Virus record (IMG/VR): IMGVR_UViG_3300047382_000480
Location: 62,001 to 126,000 of that record
Origin: a virus
Reading direction: 5' to 3' (one strand)
Length of the DNA: 64,000 nt
Shown here piece after piece: positions 37,501-45,901 of the stretch. Numbering within the stretch: position 1 is the first letter of the stretch; the number at the start of each line of letters is the position of its first letter. A program made the position numbers and the translations under genes. The notes beneath the pieces were generated by a model. The model did not search any database. It saw only the letters and a list, made by a program, of their open reading frames with translations, and was not told the DNA's origin.

Positions 37501-37586
37501 CCTAATTGAGAAGAATAGTTAGAACCCGCAGATGTTATCGTTATGGATTCAATGTATTCCTTGAAATTTGGTGCTGATCTCGCCAT
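34515..37586 (-). CDS. gp7: Baseplate wedge protein gp7-like
   Basis: 1023 aa (T4 gp7 is 1032 aa). The part around residues 280-330 (LIKHMKTFLESKGSRQGIQQFFKLMYNEDVEVFLPS) parallels the T4 gp7 segment ARFFESRSYDFYSTKGI...LYNEEVEIE, and QWGELLDRIAHPAGM parallels the conserved RFVHPVG region. The N-terminus and middle carry beta modules of GxGYxxxP type instead of the T4 N-terminal domains. The last 200 residues hold short repeats (SVDWxE, ITDSVDWSE). gp7 is the core of the wedge. Confidence 0.85.
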   Translation of the reverse strand: MARSAPNFKEYIESITITSAGSNYSSQLGDVSVLISPPTGAAESEQIQATAEVEINNGQVTSIQITSEGDGYRDAPEIAILSPLKSGGAGLINTTSADSRRSAGLYTNVPLVSSKTGTGARISLIIDNSGSILSYSIIDDGSLYREGETVTVLDIDIGGVNNAPDITFTVDSLKGGGKGATFDIVLQKIAKGQGYYHDNMSYISDSQIPEFIKTDYPNFARFIKDYYRFEDLGQEEYTSLNISNGSSESQYSPTHLLQEMIDKINIDHNDPDFLQPMLEQYALDFPTTAAVDSRMLIKHMKTFLESKGSRQGIQQFFKLMYNEDVEVFLPSEFILRPSDGIYRKELTVKAYANTEISPVPNPLNLRGRRASVHYYESTASITKRKIINTSVTRVKKIAYTAPEAFELTLDLPGDTIIPGQGVEGEITATVKGKIASVGSISAADALRTASTQIIASNTTPMVVANPNISGSGARFTVTIDSSGAATIGLVSGYPGTNYVKGEQIVFPASYFGGGANLTCNVATITEGKLASLTIADAGAGYSANPDVIVLPHPDDTITTTAVVEARLTNGSISNVLFVNNTTGVGYNNVPTIVLNTDAVRSWIGVEGSLDTITDKTAFLTRVLNKVSLKTNSGTSNGGFVIGETFKVSETGDILGVYAIDYFGEDYTITGIDNNAVVRIKTLDSNNYPAFVEVISTGTGFQRESFDFILRSATNETTTLTCNTGFSHTYPGSFKNSQGFLSDANRIQDNSVYQNFAYQVRTSRPKTQWGELLDRIAHPAGMIAWTDLQINQLVDMGSSFNALPDIIVFRIFADIENVVVQDAPQLFFHRPNITDSIDWSDKRTGASDDTILLLPNLNKVETPSFDDTINKFDIVFAKTEDPVIQDAPALDFHRPNITDSVDWSEIVDILFFIARDPIDSVDWAEVVTRVVGLNKQESVDWNDVANLSPGLVKADPVELNDTSVTRASENAYTEDPLVDESNVLLFATSKTESAVWGESGKVIAQNYAGDYFAEDYVGEVRNIS

Positions 37587-37588
37587 TT

Positions 37589-39511
37589 TTAGCTATCCGA
37601 TATTCTAGCAGTCATTGTTATTGTAGTTCCTTGTCTGATATTGTTAGGGATATCAGCTACGCTATTATCTTGCGCTAAAATATAGTTTTTAGATGGTTTA
37701 GGGAAAACTGGAGAACCATCTTCATTTAGCTGTGTGGTCGAAGATAAAATATCGGTTTTAATATCCTTAGAACTCTCGTGTGGTTGACAAACTACATTTA
37801 GCGTTGTATTAGAACCCTTTATTTCAGTAATATTCAAAGAGTTTAATTCTATTTTACCTGTATCATAATTAATAGTCCCTGCGTTTGAATCGATGACAAT
37901 ATTATTATCTGCAGATTTAAGGATAATAGTTCCACTACCATTATATGCTGGGGCAATAACGTCGGGGTCTGGAATATCTGTTATGTAAACAGTATAAATT
38001 GCTTGATCTATCTTAGCATCAAAGAATCCACTAGAAATAGAATATGGTTGGAGCTTATTGTTGAACCTCATCTCATACTTAACATTTGTATTTAATGCTG
38101 GAACAACACGTTTCTGTAGTCTTAATTCTAAGTTAACAGCAACAAAGGATTTGGATAATTGCACCAATCTTGAAGAAAGAACTGAATAGTAAAAATTCTT
38201 GTTTAATGAATTTAGTTGATTGTCAAAAAAATCTTGCAATTCAGTTTGGATAAGGTTTTGCAATGCACCCTGCGATTCGGAAGTTTTCTTGGAGTCGTAA
38301 ATGACGCCAATGTTTAGACCAATATATGTGTATTCTGGGTCTACGAACTCTGATGTGATTGCAACTGGTTGTCTTGGACTAATGACTTCCCGTATAAGAT
38401 TATCCTTATCGTCTTGAGTGATAACCAATCCAGGTTGAGGTTGAAGAGAAACAAAGACCTTACCATAAATTGGTGGATCATTATCTTCTCCACCCCAAAC
38501 AGCAACTGATTTTACATTAGGATTAGAAGATAATATAAGAGACTTATAATCATTGGTGGTTACTGCTCTATTTTTCGTAGCATTAAACCTTGGAGCATTA
38601 TAACGAATACTATCAACGCTTTCTTGGGATGCACCGCCTGAAGATTGCGAAACTGTAGTGATTGACACAGTTTCTCCCGATCCTACTAGGACACTTGGAG
38701 GAGTAAATGATTTGATGCCATTTGCAGATGGTCCAGAAGAAGCAATATAATTTAATCTAACAATATTTCCAGTCTTTAATTTCTTACCGATCACCCCATC
38801 ACCAAATCTAACTTCGTAATATCCATTCAATGACTCTTCAATATAGTAAATGTTTGAAGTAGACTTTACTTCAAGGATATTATCAGAAAATTCAAATGTG
38901 TTAGTTGTGGTGTCAGAAACACTTTCCTGCACTGTCACAGTAAGCGTGGTTGTGTCAACATCTGGGTTTGCCATTAAGACTGGACCAGATAAGTTTTCTG
39001 CGCCTATAATTTCAGAGTTGTCAACACGAACACCTTCTACTAGTCTAATATCTTTGAAGTGAAAACCACTTGAACCACCGCTAGTGGTTGTCTTGTTTAC
39101 TGTATAATCTTTATCTGGGAAAAATTTAAACGTAGACCCATTAGAGGAAGTGATAAATGCCTTGTCTCTAGAAAGTGTAAATGAACCACTTGTATACGAA
39201 GAAGGGATGTTAGTTATATCTAAATCCACAACCGCAGCAGAAGACCTTGCAGATCTTGCAGTGTATCCCATCGTCTTTGCAATAGAGGCGACTGAGTTTC
39301 TTTTTACGGCTGAATCAATAAATGCTTCGTTAGCAACCATATGTGCCAAAAATGCGTTGTATTGAGTGTTATATGCCAAAAGATCTATTAAGACAGAAAG
39401 ACCCGATGCTTCAAAATCATAATCAGAATATTGATCCTGATCAGAAAGAAATGTCTTTAAGTTTGACTTAATAGATTCAAATTCAAGTTCTGTTAATTTT
39501 CTTACTGCCAT
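37589..39511 (-). CDS. gp6: Baseplate wedge protein gp6
   Basis: 640 aa (T4 gp6 is 660 aa). The N-terminus LTELEFESIKSNLKTFLSDQ, FEASGLSVLIDLLAYNTQYNA and ANEAFIDSAVKRNSVASIAKTMGY is characteristic of gp6 and the wider baseplate J-like family. The middle carries YYEVRFGDGVIGKKLKTGNIV, and the C-terminal half has VPALNTNVKYEMRFN. gp6 dimers form the inner ring that holds wedges together. The stop lies 2 bp before gp7. Confidence 0.95.
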   Translation of the reverse strand: MAVRKLTELEFESIKSNLKTFLSDQDQYSDYDFEASGLSVLIDLLAYNTQYNAFLAHMVANEAFIDSAVKRNSVASIAKTMGYTARSARSSAAVVDLDITNIPSSYTSGSFTLSRDKAFITSSNGSTFKFFPDKDYTVNKTTTSGGSSGFHFKDIRLVEGVRVDNSEIIGAENLSGPVLMANPDVDTTTLTVTVQESVSDTTTNTFEFSDNILEVKSTSNIYYIEESLNGYYEVRFGDGVIGKKLKTGNIVRLNYIASSGPSANGIKSFTPPSVLVGSGETVSITTVSQSSGGASQESVDSIRYNAPRFNATKNRAVTTNDYKSLILSSNPNVKSVAVWGGEDNDPPIYGKVFVSLQPQPGLVITQDDKDNLIREVISPRQPVAITSEFVDPEYTYIGLNIGVIYDSKKTSESQGALQNLIQTELQDFFDNQLNSLNKNFYYSVLSSRLVQLSKSFVAVNLELRLQKRVVPALNTNVKYEMRFNNKLQPYSISSGFFDAKIDQAIYTVYITDIPDPDVIAPAYNGSGTIILKSADNNIVIDSNAGTINYDTGKIELNSLNITEIKGSNTTLNVVCQPHESSKDIKTDILSSTTQLNEDGSPVFPKPSKNYILAQDNSVADIPNNIRQGTTITMTARISDS

Positions 39512-39538
39512 CGTAGACTCTTTGTTTTTATTTTTATG

Positions 39539-39546
39539 TATTTATA
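39539..39546 (-). promoter_or_regulatory. T4-late-like promoter upstream of gp6
   Basis: TATAAATA on the minus strand, 27 bp before the gp6 ATG, in the 45-bp gap between gp6 and the S74 fibre gene. Likely start of a gp6-gp7 transcript. Confidence 0.65.
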
Positions 39547-39556
39547 AACAGTTTTA

Positions 39557-40591
39557 TTAGTTTTCTAACTGGGTTATTCGTGCCGATAATGCTTCTATCT
39601 GCGCTTGTTGCTCTTGTATCGCTTTAGTCAATACAGGTATTAAATCAGCAGCAATTGTCTTGTACGGATCTTCTCCTTCAGGTGATTCGTCTAACCATTC
39701 ACCAATCATATCTGGAAAAACTTGTTCGAACTCCTGAGCAACGAACCCACGATCATCCGAAATACCACTTCCCTTACCTTCCTTCCAATCAAACTTTCTG
39801 GGTTGTAGCTGCATTATCTTAGATAGTCCGTCATCCAGATCTCTAATATTTTCCTTGAATCTTTCGTCTGAAATACTTGCAATGGTAGTAGAAGTAGAGT
39901 TTATCTGGCCAGTTTTGTTTACATAAAATCTCCACGCACCAGTCCATCTCACATGATAGGTGTTTAAATCGGCAGTTCCGAGAGAAGCGACCATTGACCC
40001 ATTTTTTGACAATTGCATACCTTGCACATCACTGGAATCATTTGCTTTGCCTATCAGTACATCACCATCTTGTCTAATCGTCATTGCTCTAAAGTCGGTG
40101 ACACCCCCTTCAGCTACAGCATCTTCTATAGAATTAGCAGCAGCAGATTGTGGAGCATTTGTGGTAGTGCTAATATCAAAACAATGATTAGATGCATAAT
40201 GCCTGATTCTATCTGAACCGCCACCCGCAGTTTCAGTATCATTCAATTTCATCAATAACAATTCTGAAGTTTCGCCCCTTGAATCACTCGAGGATCTAGG
40301 TTCGGCACCATAAATTCTTTCGCCGATATATGTGTAGGAAAAATCTCCGATTTGATTATCCCCACTAGTACCTTTAAATGCAATGTAATTCGCATATATT
40401 GGATATGTTGTATGACTATCGGATAGAGTGCTAGCAATTTTTAATCCACCGATTTTTGCTTCACGGGTGCTTGTGTCTCCATTACTCAACACTCGGTCAA
40501 GAGTAGTGTCCTCGAACAGATCTCGGATATTCTCATCCAATTCCGCATAAGTAAGCGCACTACCTTTTGTTGACCTTTTTGTTATTGTCAT
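39557..40591 (-). CDS. Tail fibre protein with S74 autochaperone
   Basis: 344 aa. MTITKRSTKGSALTYAELDENI is a short N-terminal leader like that of the gene at 25114. A beta-rich shaft follows. From about residue 235 comes a Peptidase_S74 intramolecular chaperone: SDERFKENIRDL with the Ser-Lys dyad five residues apart, KFDWKEGKG, DRGFVAQEFEQVFPDM, and a terminal coiled coil QEQQAQIEALSARITQLEN. The domain drives trimer folding and then cleaves. It is a second, shorter fibre beside the 1709-aa one. Confidence 0.85.
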   Translation of the reverse strand: MTITKRSTKGSALTYAELDENIRDLFEDTTLDRVLSNGDTSTREAKIGGLKIASTLSDSHTTYPIYANYIAFKGTSGDNQIGDFSYTYIGERIYGAEPRSSSDSRGETSELLLMKLNDTETAGGGSDRIRHYASNHCFDISTTTNAPQSAAANSIEDAVAEGGVTDFRAMTIRQDGDVLIGKANDSSDVQGMQLSKNGSMVASLGTADLNTYHVRWTGAWRFYVNKTGQINSTSTTIASISDERFKENIRDLDDGLSKIMQLQPRKFDWKEGKGSGISDDRGFVAQEFEQVFPDMIGEWLDESPEGEDPYKTIAADLIPVLTKAIQEQQAQIEALSARITQLEN

Positions 40592-41262
40592 TGTATTATC
40601 CCGTCGATATTGTAATACACCCCAACATATGATGTTGGGTCAGGTGATTCTATTCTAACTGTATATGTTTGAGTTCGATTGTTAGCAGATTCATTCGACA
40701 AACCAGTAAAATAATCCAACCCAGTTGAGTTTGCCTCGTCAAAATCTACATAATGAAGCTGATTCCGTCCAATCTGATAAAAACCAGTAATGGTTCCAAC
40801 TAATTTACTACTCCCCGAACTAAACGTGATTTTCGCACCAGCAACTGCATTAGTAGTGCCTTCTGTAGACGAAGCAGTGTCTGACCACAACCACCAACTT
40901 CCCGATCTATTACCAACCACGCTGTGGGTTTGCGGTACATAATTGGGTTCAATATTACTATTATTAGCAGTAGCACCCACAAAAGACGCAAACGGAGTCA
41001 ACTCGGGTTTATAAGATTCTAATATACCAAATACCCCGATAGCAGCAACTTCCTTCTCAAAAGGGGTTGTCATCTGTTTCGCAACTGGAATTCCAGGATT
41101 ACCATCTATATACCCAAATTCCACATATTCAAATAATTCTTGTTCGTCTTCAGTTAATGGTTCTACAAACTGATAACACTGATCTATCAAATTTTGTTTT
41201 GTCGTGGGGTCTGTTTCTGCAGCAATTTGAGCCAATAAAGATGCGTAATTCGGATTGGGCAC
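40588..41262 (-). CDS. Tail protein of unknown function
   Basis: 224 aa. The N-terminal half is helical (NYASLLAQIAAETDPTTKQNLIDQCY, EDEQELFEYVEFGYIDG) and the C-terminal half is beta-rich, with SWWLWSD and NQLHYVDFDE. It starts 2 bp after the PAAR gene and overlaps the next fibre gene in an ATGA junction, so it probably belongs to the fibre or spike. I do not recognise the family. Confidence 0.65.
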   Translation of the reverse strand: MPNPNYASLLAQIAAETDPTTKQNLIDQCYQFVEPLTEDEQELFEYVEFGYIDGNPGIPVAKQMTTPFEKEVAAIGVFGILESYKPELTPFASFVGATANNSNIEPNYVPQTHSVVGNRSGSWWLWSDTASSTEGTTNAVAGAKITFSSGSSKLVGTITGFYQIGRNQLHYVDFDEANSTGLDYFTGLSNESANNRTQTYTVRIESPDPTSYVGVYYNIDGIIQ

Positions 41263-41264
41263 AC

Positions 41265-41555
41265 TTATCCCCCAGCAGTAACATTAGGCGATCCCGTAGA
41301 TGCAGCATTTGGAACCCAACTACCATGTCCGCTTGTTGAATCTCCTGTCCTATGAACACCTTTATTGTTTACTTTTACAGTTGCACTCCCCCCGACTGCT
41401 GTATCACCGCACCCTGTAGAGTCTCCAATAGTTACAATTGGAGAACCATTTGCATATACATTAGCACTAGATTTGTAAGGAGTCTTATGGAAACCATTTG
41501 GTGTTGGGCTTGCATGCCCTATATGAGTGTCCCCTGCTCTAATAACTGCTGGCAT
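41265..41555 (-). CDS. PAAR-motif tail spike tip protein
   Basis: 96 aa with repeated PAAR-type turns: MPAVIRAGDTHIGHASP, ANGSPIVTIGDSTGCGD, NNKGVHRTGDSTSGHG. His residues at these turns (HIGH, HRTGD, SGHG) fit metal binding at the tip. PAAR proteins such as T4 gp5.4 cap the central spike gp5 and pierce the outer membrane. Here it directly follows gp25 in a TAATG overlap, two genes from gp5. Confidence 0.88.
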   Translation of the reverse strand: MPAVIRAGDTHIGHASPTPNGFHKTPYKSSANVYANGSPIVTIGDSTGCGDTAVGGSATVKVNNKGVHRTGDSTSGHGSWVPNAASTGSPNVTAGG

Positions 41556-41956
41556 TATCTTAATCTCTCAAGTGCTGTTGTGTATACTTGTGGTTCTCTG
41601 ACACCAACCACATAAAATTCTATTCGTATTTCATAAGTATCTAAATCAAAATTTGGAGTACATTCAACATCAATCAATTCAACTCTTGATTCGTAGTTTT
41701 CAATTGAAGTCTCAATCTCTTTTTGCATAACACTACTCACAAGATAATCCATTGGCTCAAACAATAGATCATAAACACCAGATCCATAGTCTGGGTTAAA
41801 TGGCTTCTCACCTTTTTGAGTCAGTAGCAAATTTTTCAAAGACTGCTTGACTGCATTGACATCAAATTTCTTGTAGATGTCCTTTGTTAAATCGTTTAAA
41901 TTAAACGACATATCAATATCTTTGTATATTCTTTTTGGTTTGTTTGTAATAGCCAT
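41555..41956 (-). CDS. gp25: Baseplate wedge protein gp25
   Basis: 133 aa (T4 gp25 is 132 aa). The segment RIYKDIDMSFNLNDLTKDIY aligns with T4 KLYSDIDPEM..., followed by SLKNLLLTQKGEKPFNPDYGSGVYDLLFEP, the hallmark of the gp25 family, and IENYESRVELIDVE. gp25 connects gp53 and gp6 and helps start sheath assembly; despite the family's lysozyme-like name it is structural. A late -10 box lies only 4 bp before the ATG. Confidence 0.95.
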   Translation of the reverse strand: MAITNKPKRIYKDIDMSFNLNDLTKDIYKKFDVNAVKQSLKNLLLTQKGEKPFNPDYGSGVYDLLFEPMDYLVSSVMQKEIETSIENYESRVELIDVECTPNFDLDTYEIRIEFYVVGVREPQVYTTALERLR

Positions 41957-41960
41957 GTGT

Positions 41961-41968
41961 TATTTATA
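41961..41968 (-). promoter_or_regulatory. T4-late-like -10 box adjoining gp25 ATG
   Basis: TATAAATA on the minus strand with only four bases (ACAC) before the gp25 ATG. If used with T4 spacing, transcription would begin at or inside the start codon, giving a leaderless gp25 message or serving only the genes after it. Confidence 0.5.
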
Positions 41969-41971
41969 ACC

Positions 41972-42616
41972 TCAACTCTCGTTTCCTAATAAAAAACTAC
42001 TTGTTGCGTCATAATGAATATCATCCCATGTTTCTGGTTTGTCTTCTTCTGCGGGTGTGTCAAATCCATCTGAAAATTCTTCAAAAACTTCATCAAACCT
42101 TTTAATGAATGGGGAAGCTACTTGTTTAACAGGGTTAGTGGGTCGCTCAACAGTTCCTGACAAAGGTTTTCCTAATTCTACCAACTCACCATATCTAGAC
42201 TGTATATTGGGAACTATTTCGCAGAGTCTGTCAATATCGTCGCCAAGACCATTCAACAACTCTAAAATTTCTTCTGGGTCTCCGAGATCAACGTCAGAAT
42301 ATTTCTCGCCTATGTTAGCTACAAGTTCTGCCTTTTCTAATGTTTCACCGACAAGGTCGTTACCTGCAGCAATAAAGTCTTGAAACTCTTGCGGAAGAGA
42401 GGGGACTGCAGCCTCTACTAATGCAACAGGATCATCAAGTAAGTCTTTCATCATTTTCAGGTCTTGGGCGACCTGAGCAGCCATTGTTATTTCTGTATAT
42501 CCAGGAATACTAGCAATACGTTTCGGGAGAGCTGAAATGCCAGACTCAACAGTGTCAATTACACCATTGATACCATCTACAAGGTCAGTAAGTTGTTTTG
42601 GTGCACCACAGCTCAT
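41972..42616 (-). CDS. Baseplate-region protein, unknown
   Basis: 214 aa, mainly helical and acidic. MSCGAPKQLTDLVDGINGVIDTVESGISALPKRI is an amphipathic helix; further parts are DDPVALVEAAVPSLPQEFQDF and a Pro-rich C-terminus with WDDIHYDATSSFLL. It lies between gp5 and gp25 in the hub/wedge operon. Similar genes occur at this place in other marine T4-like phages as far as I recall, but no function is established. Confidence 0.68.
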   Translation of the reverse strand: MSCGAPKQLTDLVDGINGVIDTVESGISALPKRIASIPGYTEITMAAQVAQDLKMMKDLLDDPVALVEAAVPSLPQEFQDFIAAGNDLVGETLEKAELVANIGEKYSDVDLGDPEEILELLNGLGDDIDRLCEIVPNIQSRYGELVELGKPLSGTVERPTNPVKQVASPFIKRFDEVFEEFSDGFDTPAEEDKPETWDDIHYDATSSFLLGNES

Positions 42617-42625
42617 TTATCTCTC

Positions 42626-44038
42626 CTAGTTTAACGTGATCAATGTAGCATTGACGTCGAACAATGTTCCTGTATTATATGTCGCAGATGCTGCAGAGTT
42701 TAACTGCGCCCCGACAGTAGTCATCGTCAAAATTCCACCTGTGTCAATATTAGTATTCAATACAGAAGCAATATTGGTCTGACCAGCCGATGTACTTATC
42801 GAAGAAGTTGAACCTGCTGCAAGGTCAATATTACCCAAAGTTGTAACTGCAAACCCTTGTTGATTTGGTATAACACCGACAGTAAATTGAGTTTTACCCT
42901 TAGTTGTAACCGCATATTTGTTTCCAATATGTTCTGTCTTGTTACTTGCAACAGTGGTTGCTTGTGTACCCTTAACTAAAAGGATATCGGAACCAGATGG
43001 AACTGCCCCTATAAACGGAATTGTTATCGGTGGAGATGAGGTTGCACAATTAACAACTGTATATCTACTACCGCTTATGTTTATTTTCTGGTCAGAAAGA
43101 ACATCAAGCATATCATTACCAACAACCTTTGAATATCTACCCTTTCTAACAGTAGAATATATGTTGCCTGCATAGTCTTCGATAACATCGCCCTTGTCAA
43201 CTTTAATGTTAACATCTCCACGTGTAACATTAATGTTTAAATTACCTTCAACGTGCAATGTTTTATTACCATAAACAATCTCAAAATCATCACCAACTAT
43301 TTTTTGAACACGAGATCCATCTGGCTGAAACTCAACGAATGAACCAGATTTATGGTAAGTGTGTATTCTTTCTGATCCAGGAGTATCGTCAAACTCTTGG
43401 ACGTGACCAGATTCGTATTCATGAACATTATTATAAGGATATTGAGTTTTTGATTCTTCAGATCCTTGTGCGTGTGGTTCGCTCCAAGTAGCTGGATTTA
43501 CCTCAGGAAAAGCACCGCTCTCCCCATCTATGTTACTTGGTTGAGCAAAGGGTTGGTCTTTTACACGCATCGCTCTTTTTGCTGCAAGGGAAACGTGTTT
43601 CTCCGCAGTTTTACCACCGCGAGCCAGCCTAGATAAAGAAGATTCTCCAACCTGATTTCTGCCCTTATCTTGGGGTCTTAGTGCATTTAATGGGTATGTT
43701 GCAGAAGGATCTTGGAATCCAGTTTGACCATTCCCCTTCACACTATCGACTCCACCAATAGACCCCATTATTATAGGGAGTTGAGTCTCATTACTGTCAG
43801 TGAAAAATCCAACGACTGTAGAACCATTTAAAAGACCAATATTTGTATTACCAATACCTGACATTGCAGCCGATGAAGTCGGTTGAACAGTCATAGCCCA
43901 CGGAAGATCTTCTGTCGGAAGTACTGATTTATCATCTGTGTGATAACCAAGAATGCGGACTTTATACCGCCCAATCTTTTCGGGGTCGTTAACATCTTCA
44001 ACAGTCCCCAACCACCATGTAAAATCACCATAAATCAT
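42626..44038 (-). CDS. gp5: Baseplate central spike gp5, lysozyme-less
   Basis: 470 aa. Residues 1-110 are the gp5 OB-fold (WWLGTVEDVNDPEKIGRYKVRILGYH, LPWAMTVQPTSSAAMSGIG, VVGFFTDSNETQLPIIMGSIGG). The C-terminal part is a long series of short strands (VEGNLNINVTRGDVNIKV, NIDLAAGSTSSISTSAGQTN) typical of the spike beta-helix. T4 gp5 (575 aa) has a lysozyme domain between these parts. Here that space (about 110-230) shows no lysozyme-like catalytic Glu/Asp pattern. The tip is probably capped by the nearby PAAR protein. Confidence 0.88.
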   Translation of the reverse strand: MIYGDFTWWLGTVEDVNDPEKIGRYKVRILGYHTDDKSVLPTEDLPWAMTVQPTSSAAMSGIGNTNIGLLNGSTVVGFFTDSNETQLPIIMGSIGGVDSVKGNGQTGFQDPSATYPLNALRPQDKGRNQVGESSLSRLARGGKTAEKHVSLAAKRAMRVKDQPFAQPSNIDGESGAFPEVNPATWSEPHAQGSEESKTQYPYNNVHEYESGHVQEFDDTPGSERIHTYHKSGSFVEFQPDGSRVQKIVGDDFEIVYGNKTLHVEGNLNINVTRGDVNIKVDKGDVIEDYAGNIYSTVRKGRYSKVVGNDMLDVLSDQKINISGSRYTVVNCATSSPPITIPFIGAVPSGSDILLVKGTQATTVASNKTEHIGNKYAVTTKGKTQFTVGVIPNQQGFAVTTLGNIDLAAGSTSSISTSAGQTNIASVLNTNIDTGGILTMTTVGAQLNSAASATYNTGTLFDVNATLITLN

Positions 44039-45405
44039 TAAAAGTCTCCCAAACTATCTTTCATTATACTGAGCGTCATACTATGCTGCCCATTAGAAAT
44101 GTCATGACGAACACCAGTTATCAGATAGATACCAGAGATATATGGATCCTCTAATTCTTCGCGATCAACCCTTGTATCTCCCTTCTCAACAGTCCTCGGA
44201 TATACCAATCTAACTAGCATCCCTGTTTCCACGTCTGTTTTCCCTGGAACTGTAATTTCTAATGTTTGGTTTTGCAATTCAGCATCACCATATCTTCTGA
44301 CAAGGGTGTTTCGTATTTGTTCAACCCCTCTATGAAAACTACTCCCGAATGGAGATGTCGCCATTGGAGAAAATGTTCTATTGGCTAATGGATTACCAAG
44401 CATGTTTTGCGGAGTTGGGTTTATTTTTGATATTGTTTCAAAACTGTCAAAGTTTTCCCCCAAATATCTTCTATCATCTTTGGCAATATCTTTAGATTCT
44501 GGTCTTGAATCAAATTTCATCATCGCCATACGTTTTGTTGTCAAATCGTATGAAAAAATAGAACTAGCAGTATAGCCATCGTTTTGCGCTTTAATCTGAT
44601 CTTTAAATGTGGGGAAATATATACTTTCCACTTGATTAAAACGACTAGATATAAACGGAGAGATATAATTGTAAGAAGCAGAACGATTGTCTTGAGTTAT
44701 TTCTTGTGTCTGATTTTGTTGAACATTATACTCGTCATAAACTATTCTTTTTTCTTTTTGCTGTTTTATTAAAATTTCAGGGGAAGCAAAATAAAACCCA
44801 GCTTTCGTTTCATAAAATTTAAAATTGGACTTCGATGTCTCAGAACCAATAGACTTAGATGCTATATGATTAAGACACTTAAATGGAGACCAATAATTAG
44901 CTACAAATTCATAATTTTGAGAAAGATGAGGAGTACCTAAAATATTTACCTGAGTCTCACCAATAGGAGAAGAAGATTTAACTTGGTCGAAGATCTTTTC
45001 AACTAATTCATCAGTAGAACCTTTATATTTTGAATTTAATCTAACAAATGAATCTGAATATAATTCAGGCGTCACACAATGTAGTGTATAAAATTGTTCT
45101 CGGTCGTTATTTAATGTTCTGTGTTTAATAGAATGAACGATGAATGCTATGTTAATCGAGGAATCAAACGTGGGTGTTCTAAATTTAACTACAATCGATT
45201 CTTGTCCCAAAAATGGTGCAGCTGTAATCAAACCATTACTATCAATGATGGTTATTTCTGCTGACATACCATTGAGTTCCATATTCTCATATAAAACTGC
45301 TTCTGCCATAAAATTTTTGAGACTGAAAGAAGTTCCATCATTTGTGACAATATAGGCATCTTCTATCAGGACAGCTCCAGGCTGTCTTAATGTTTCTTTA
45401 CTCAT
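44038..45405 (-). CDS. Baseplate hub protein, gp27-like
   Basis: 455 aa (T4 gp27 is 391 aa). Beta-rich domains begin GAVLIEDAYIVTNDGTSFSL and include AEITIIDSNGLITAAPFLGQESIVVKF, FVHSIKHRTLNNDREQFYTLHC, FEFVANYWSPFKCLNHIA-like helices, and a C-terminal DVETGMLVRLVYPRT...YLITGVRHDISNGQHSMTLSI, which resembles the last domain of gp27/gpD-type hubs. It is encoded directly before gp5, with which gp27 forms the T4 hub. Hub function is well supported by context, less by sequence. Confidence 0.78.
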   Translation of the reverse strand: MSKETLRQPGAVLIEDAYIVTNDGTSFSLKNFMAEAVLYENMELNGMSAEITIIDSNGLITAAPFLGQESIVVKFRTPTFDSSINIAFIVHSIKHRTLNNDREQFYTLHCVTPELYSDSFVRLNSKYKGSTDELVEKIFDQVKSSSPIGETQVNILGTPHLSQNYEFVANYWSPFKCLNHIASKSIGSETSKSNFKFYETKAGFYFASPEILIKQQKEKRIVYDEYNVQQNQTQEITQDNRSASYNYISPFISSRFNQVESIYFPTFKDQIKAQNDGYTASSIFSYDLTTKRMAMMKFDSRPESKDIAKDDRRYLGENFDSFETISKINPTPQNMLGNPLANRTFSPMATSPFGSSFHRGVEQIRNTLVRRYGDAELQNQTLEITVPGKTDVETGMLVRLVYPRTVEKGDTRVDREELEDPYISGIYLITGVRHDISNGQHSMTLSIMKDSLGDF

Positions 45406-45901
45406 TTGCTAACCGATTAAATTCTGTCAAAAAATCTTGAATATATCTTGGGTTTATAACAGAGATATTTTGTCTTGCATCATTTTCTAATTGCTCGTGT
45501 TCAAGGTGAGAAATTTCTTTTATTTCTCCCGAAGCAAGTTTCTGTGCATCGTACTGAACACAAACAAGAGGGTTATCTGCTACTATATAATGGTGTGTAT
45601 TCCCAGAGTTTCCTACGCCATACTTATCTTCTACAAGGCTTCTTATTTGTTCTGGTGTGAAATACCATTCGTTGTATGGATCTATAATATTGTTCACGAG
45701 AAGAACAACCCAATATAATTTTGGGTCGTCATATAAAATATCTGCAACATCTTCTGGTTTTTGACCTGCTTCGATAGTATACTTTGTGAGAAGAAGTTCG
45801 TTGATCGCTATATCAGAAAGTGCAACCCTTCTAAAGATGTCCGTGGCAACAATTAATCTGCTATCGAGGGCATAACCAAATTGTGGGAAATTCTTAAACA
45901 T
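45398..45901 (-). CDS. gp53: Baseplate wedge protein gp53
   Basis: 167 aa (T4 gp53 is 196 aa). The segments SDIAINELLLTKYTIEAGQKPEDVADILYDDPKLYWVVLLVNNIIDPYNEW and YFTPEQIRSLVEDKYG are the conserved core of gp53, a LysM-like fold. gp53 is the last wedge protein added and contacts the hub and gp25. Its ATG overlaps the gp48 stop by one base. Confidence 0.93.
   Translation of the reverse strand: MFKNFPQFGYALDSRLIVATDIFRRVALSDIAINELLLTKYTIEAGQKPEDVADILYDDPKLYWVVLLVNNIIDPYNEWYFTPEQIRSLVEDKYGVGNSGNTHHYIVADNPLVCVQYDAQKLASGEIKEISHLEHEQLENDARQNISVINPRYIQDFLTEFNRLANE

Noticed and set aside
41555-41956. gp25 as a lysozyme
   Set aside because: The family name recalls lysozyme, but the sequence has the structural gp25 core and no convincing catalytic site; T4 gp25 is a wedge component.
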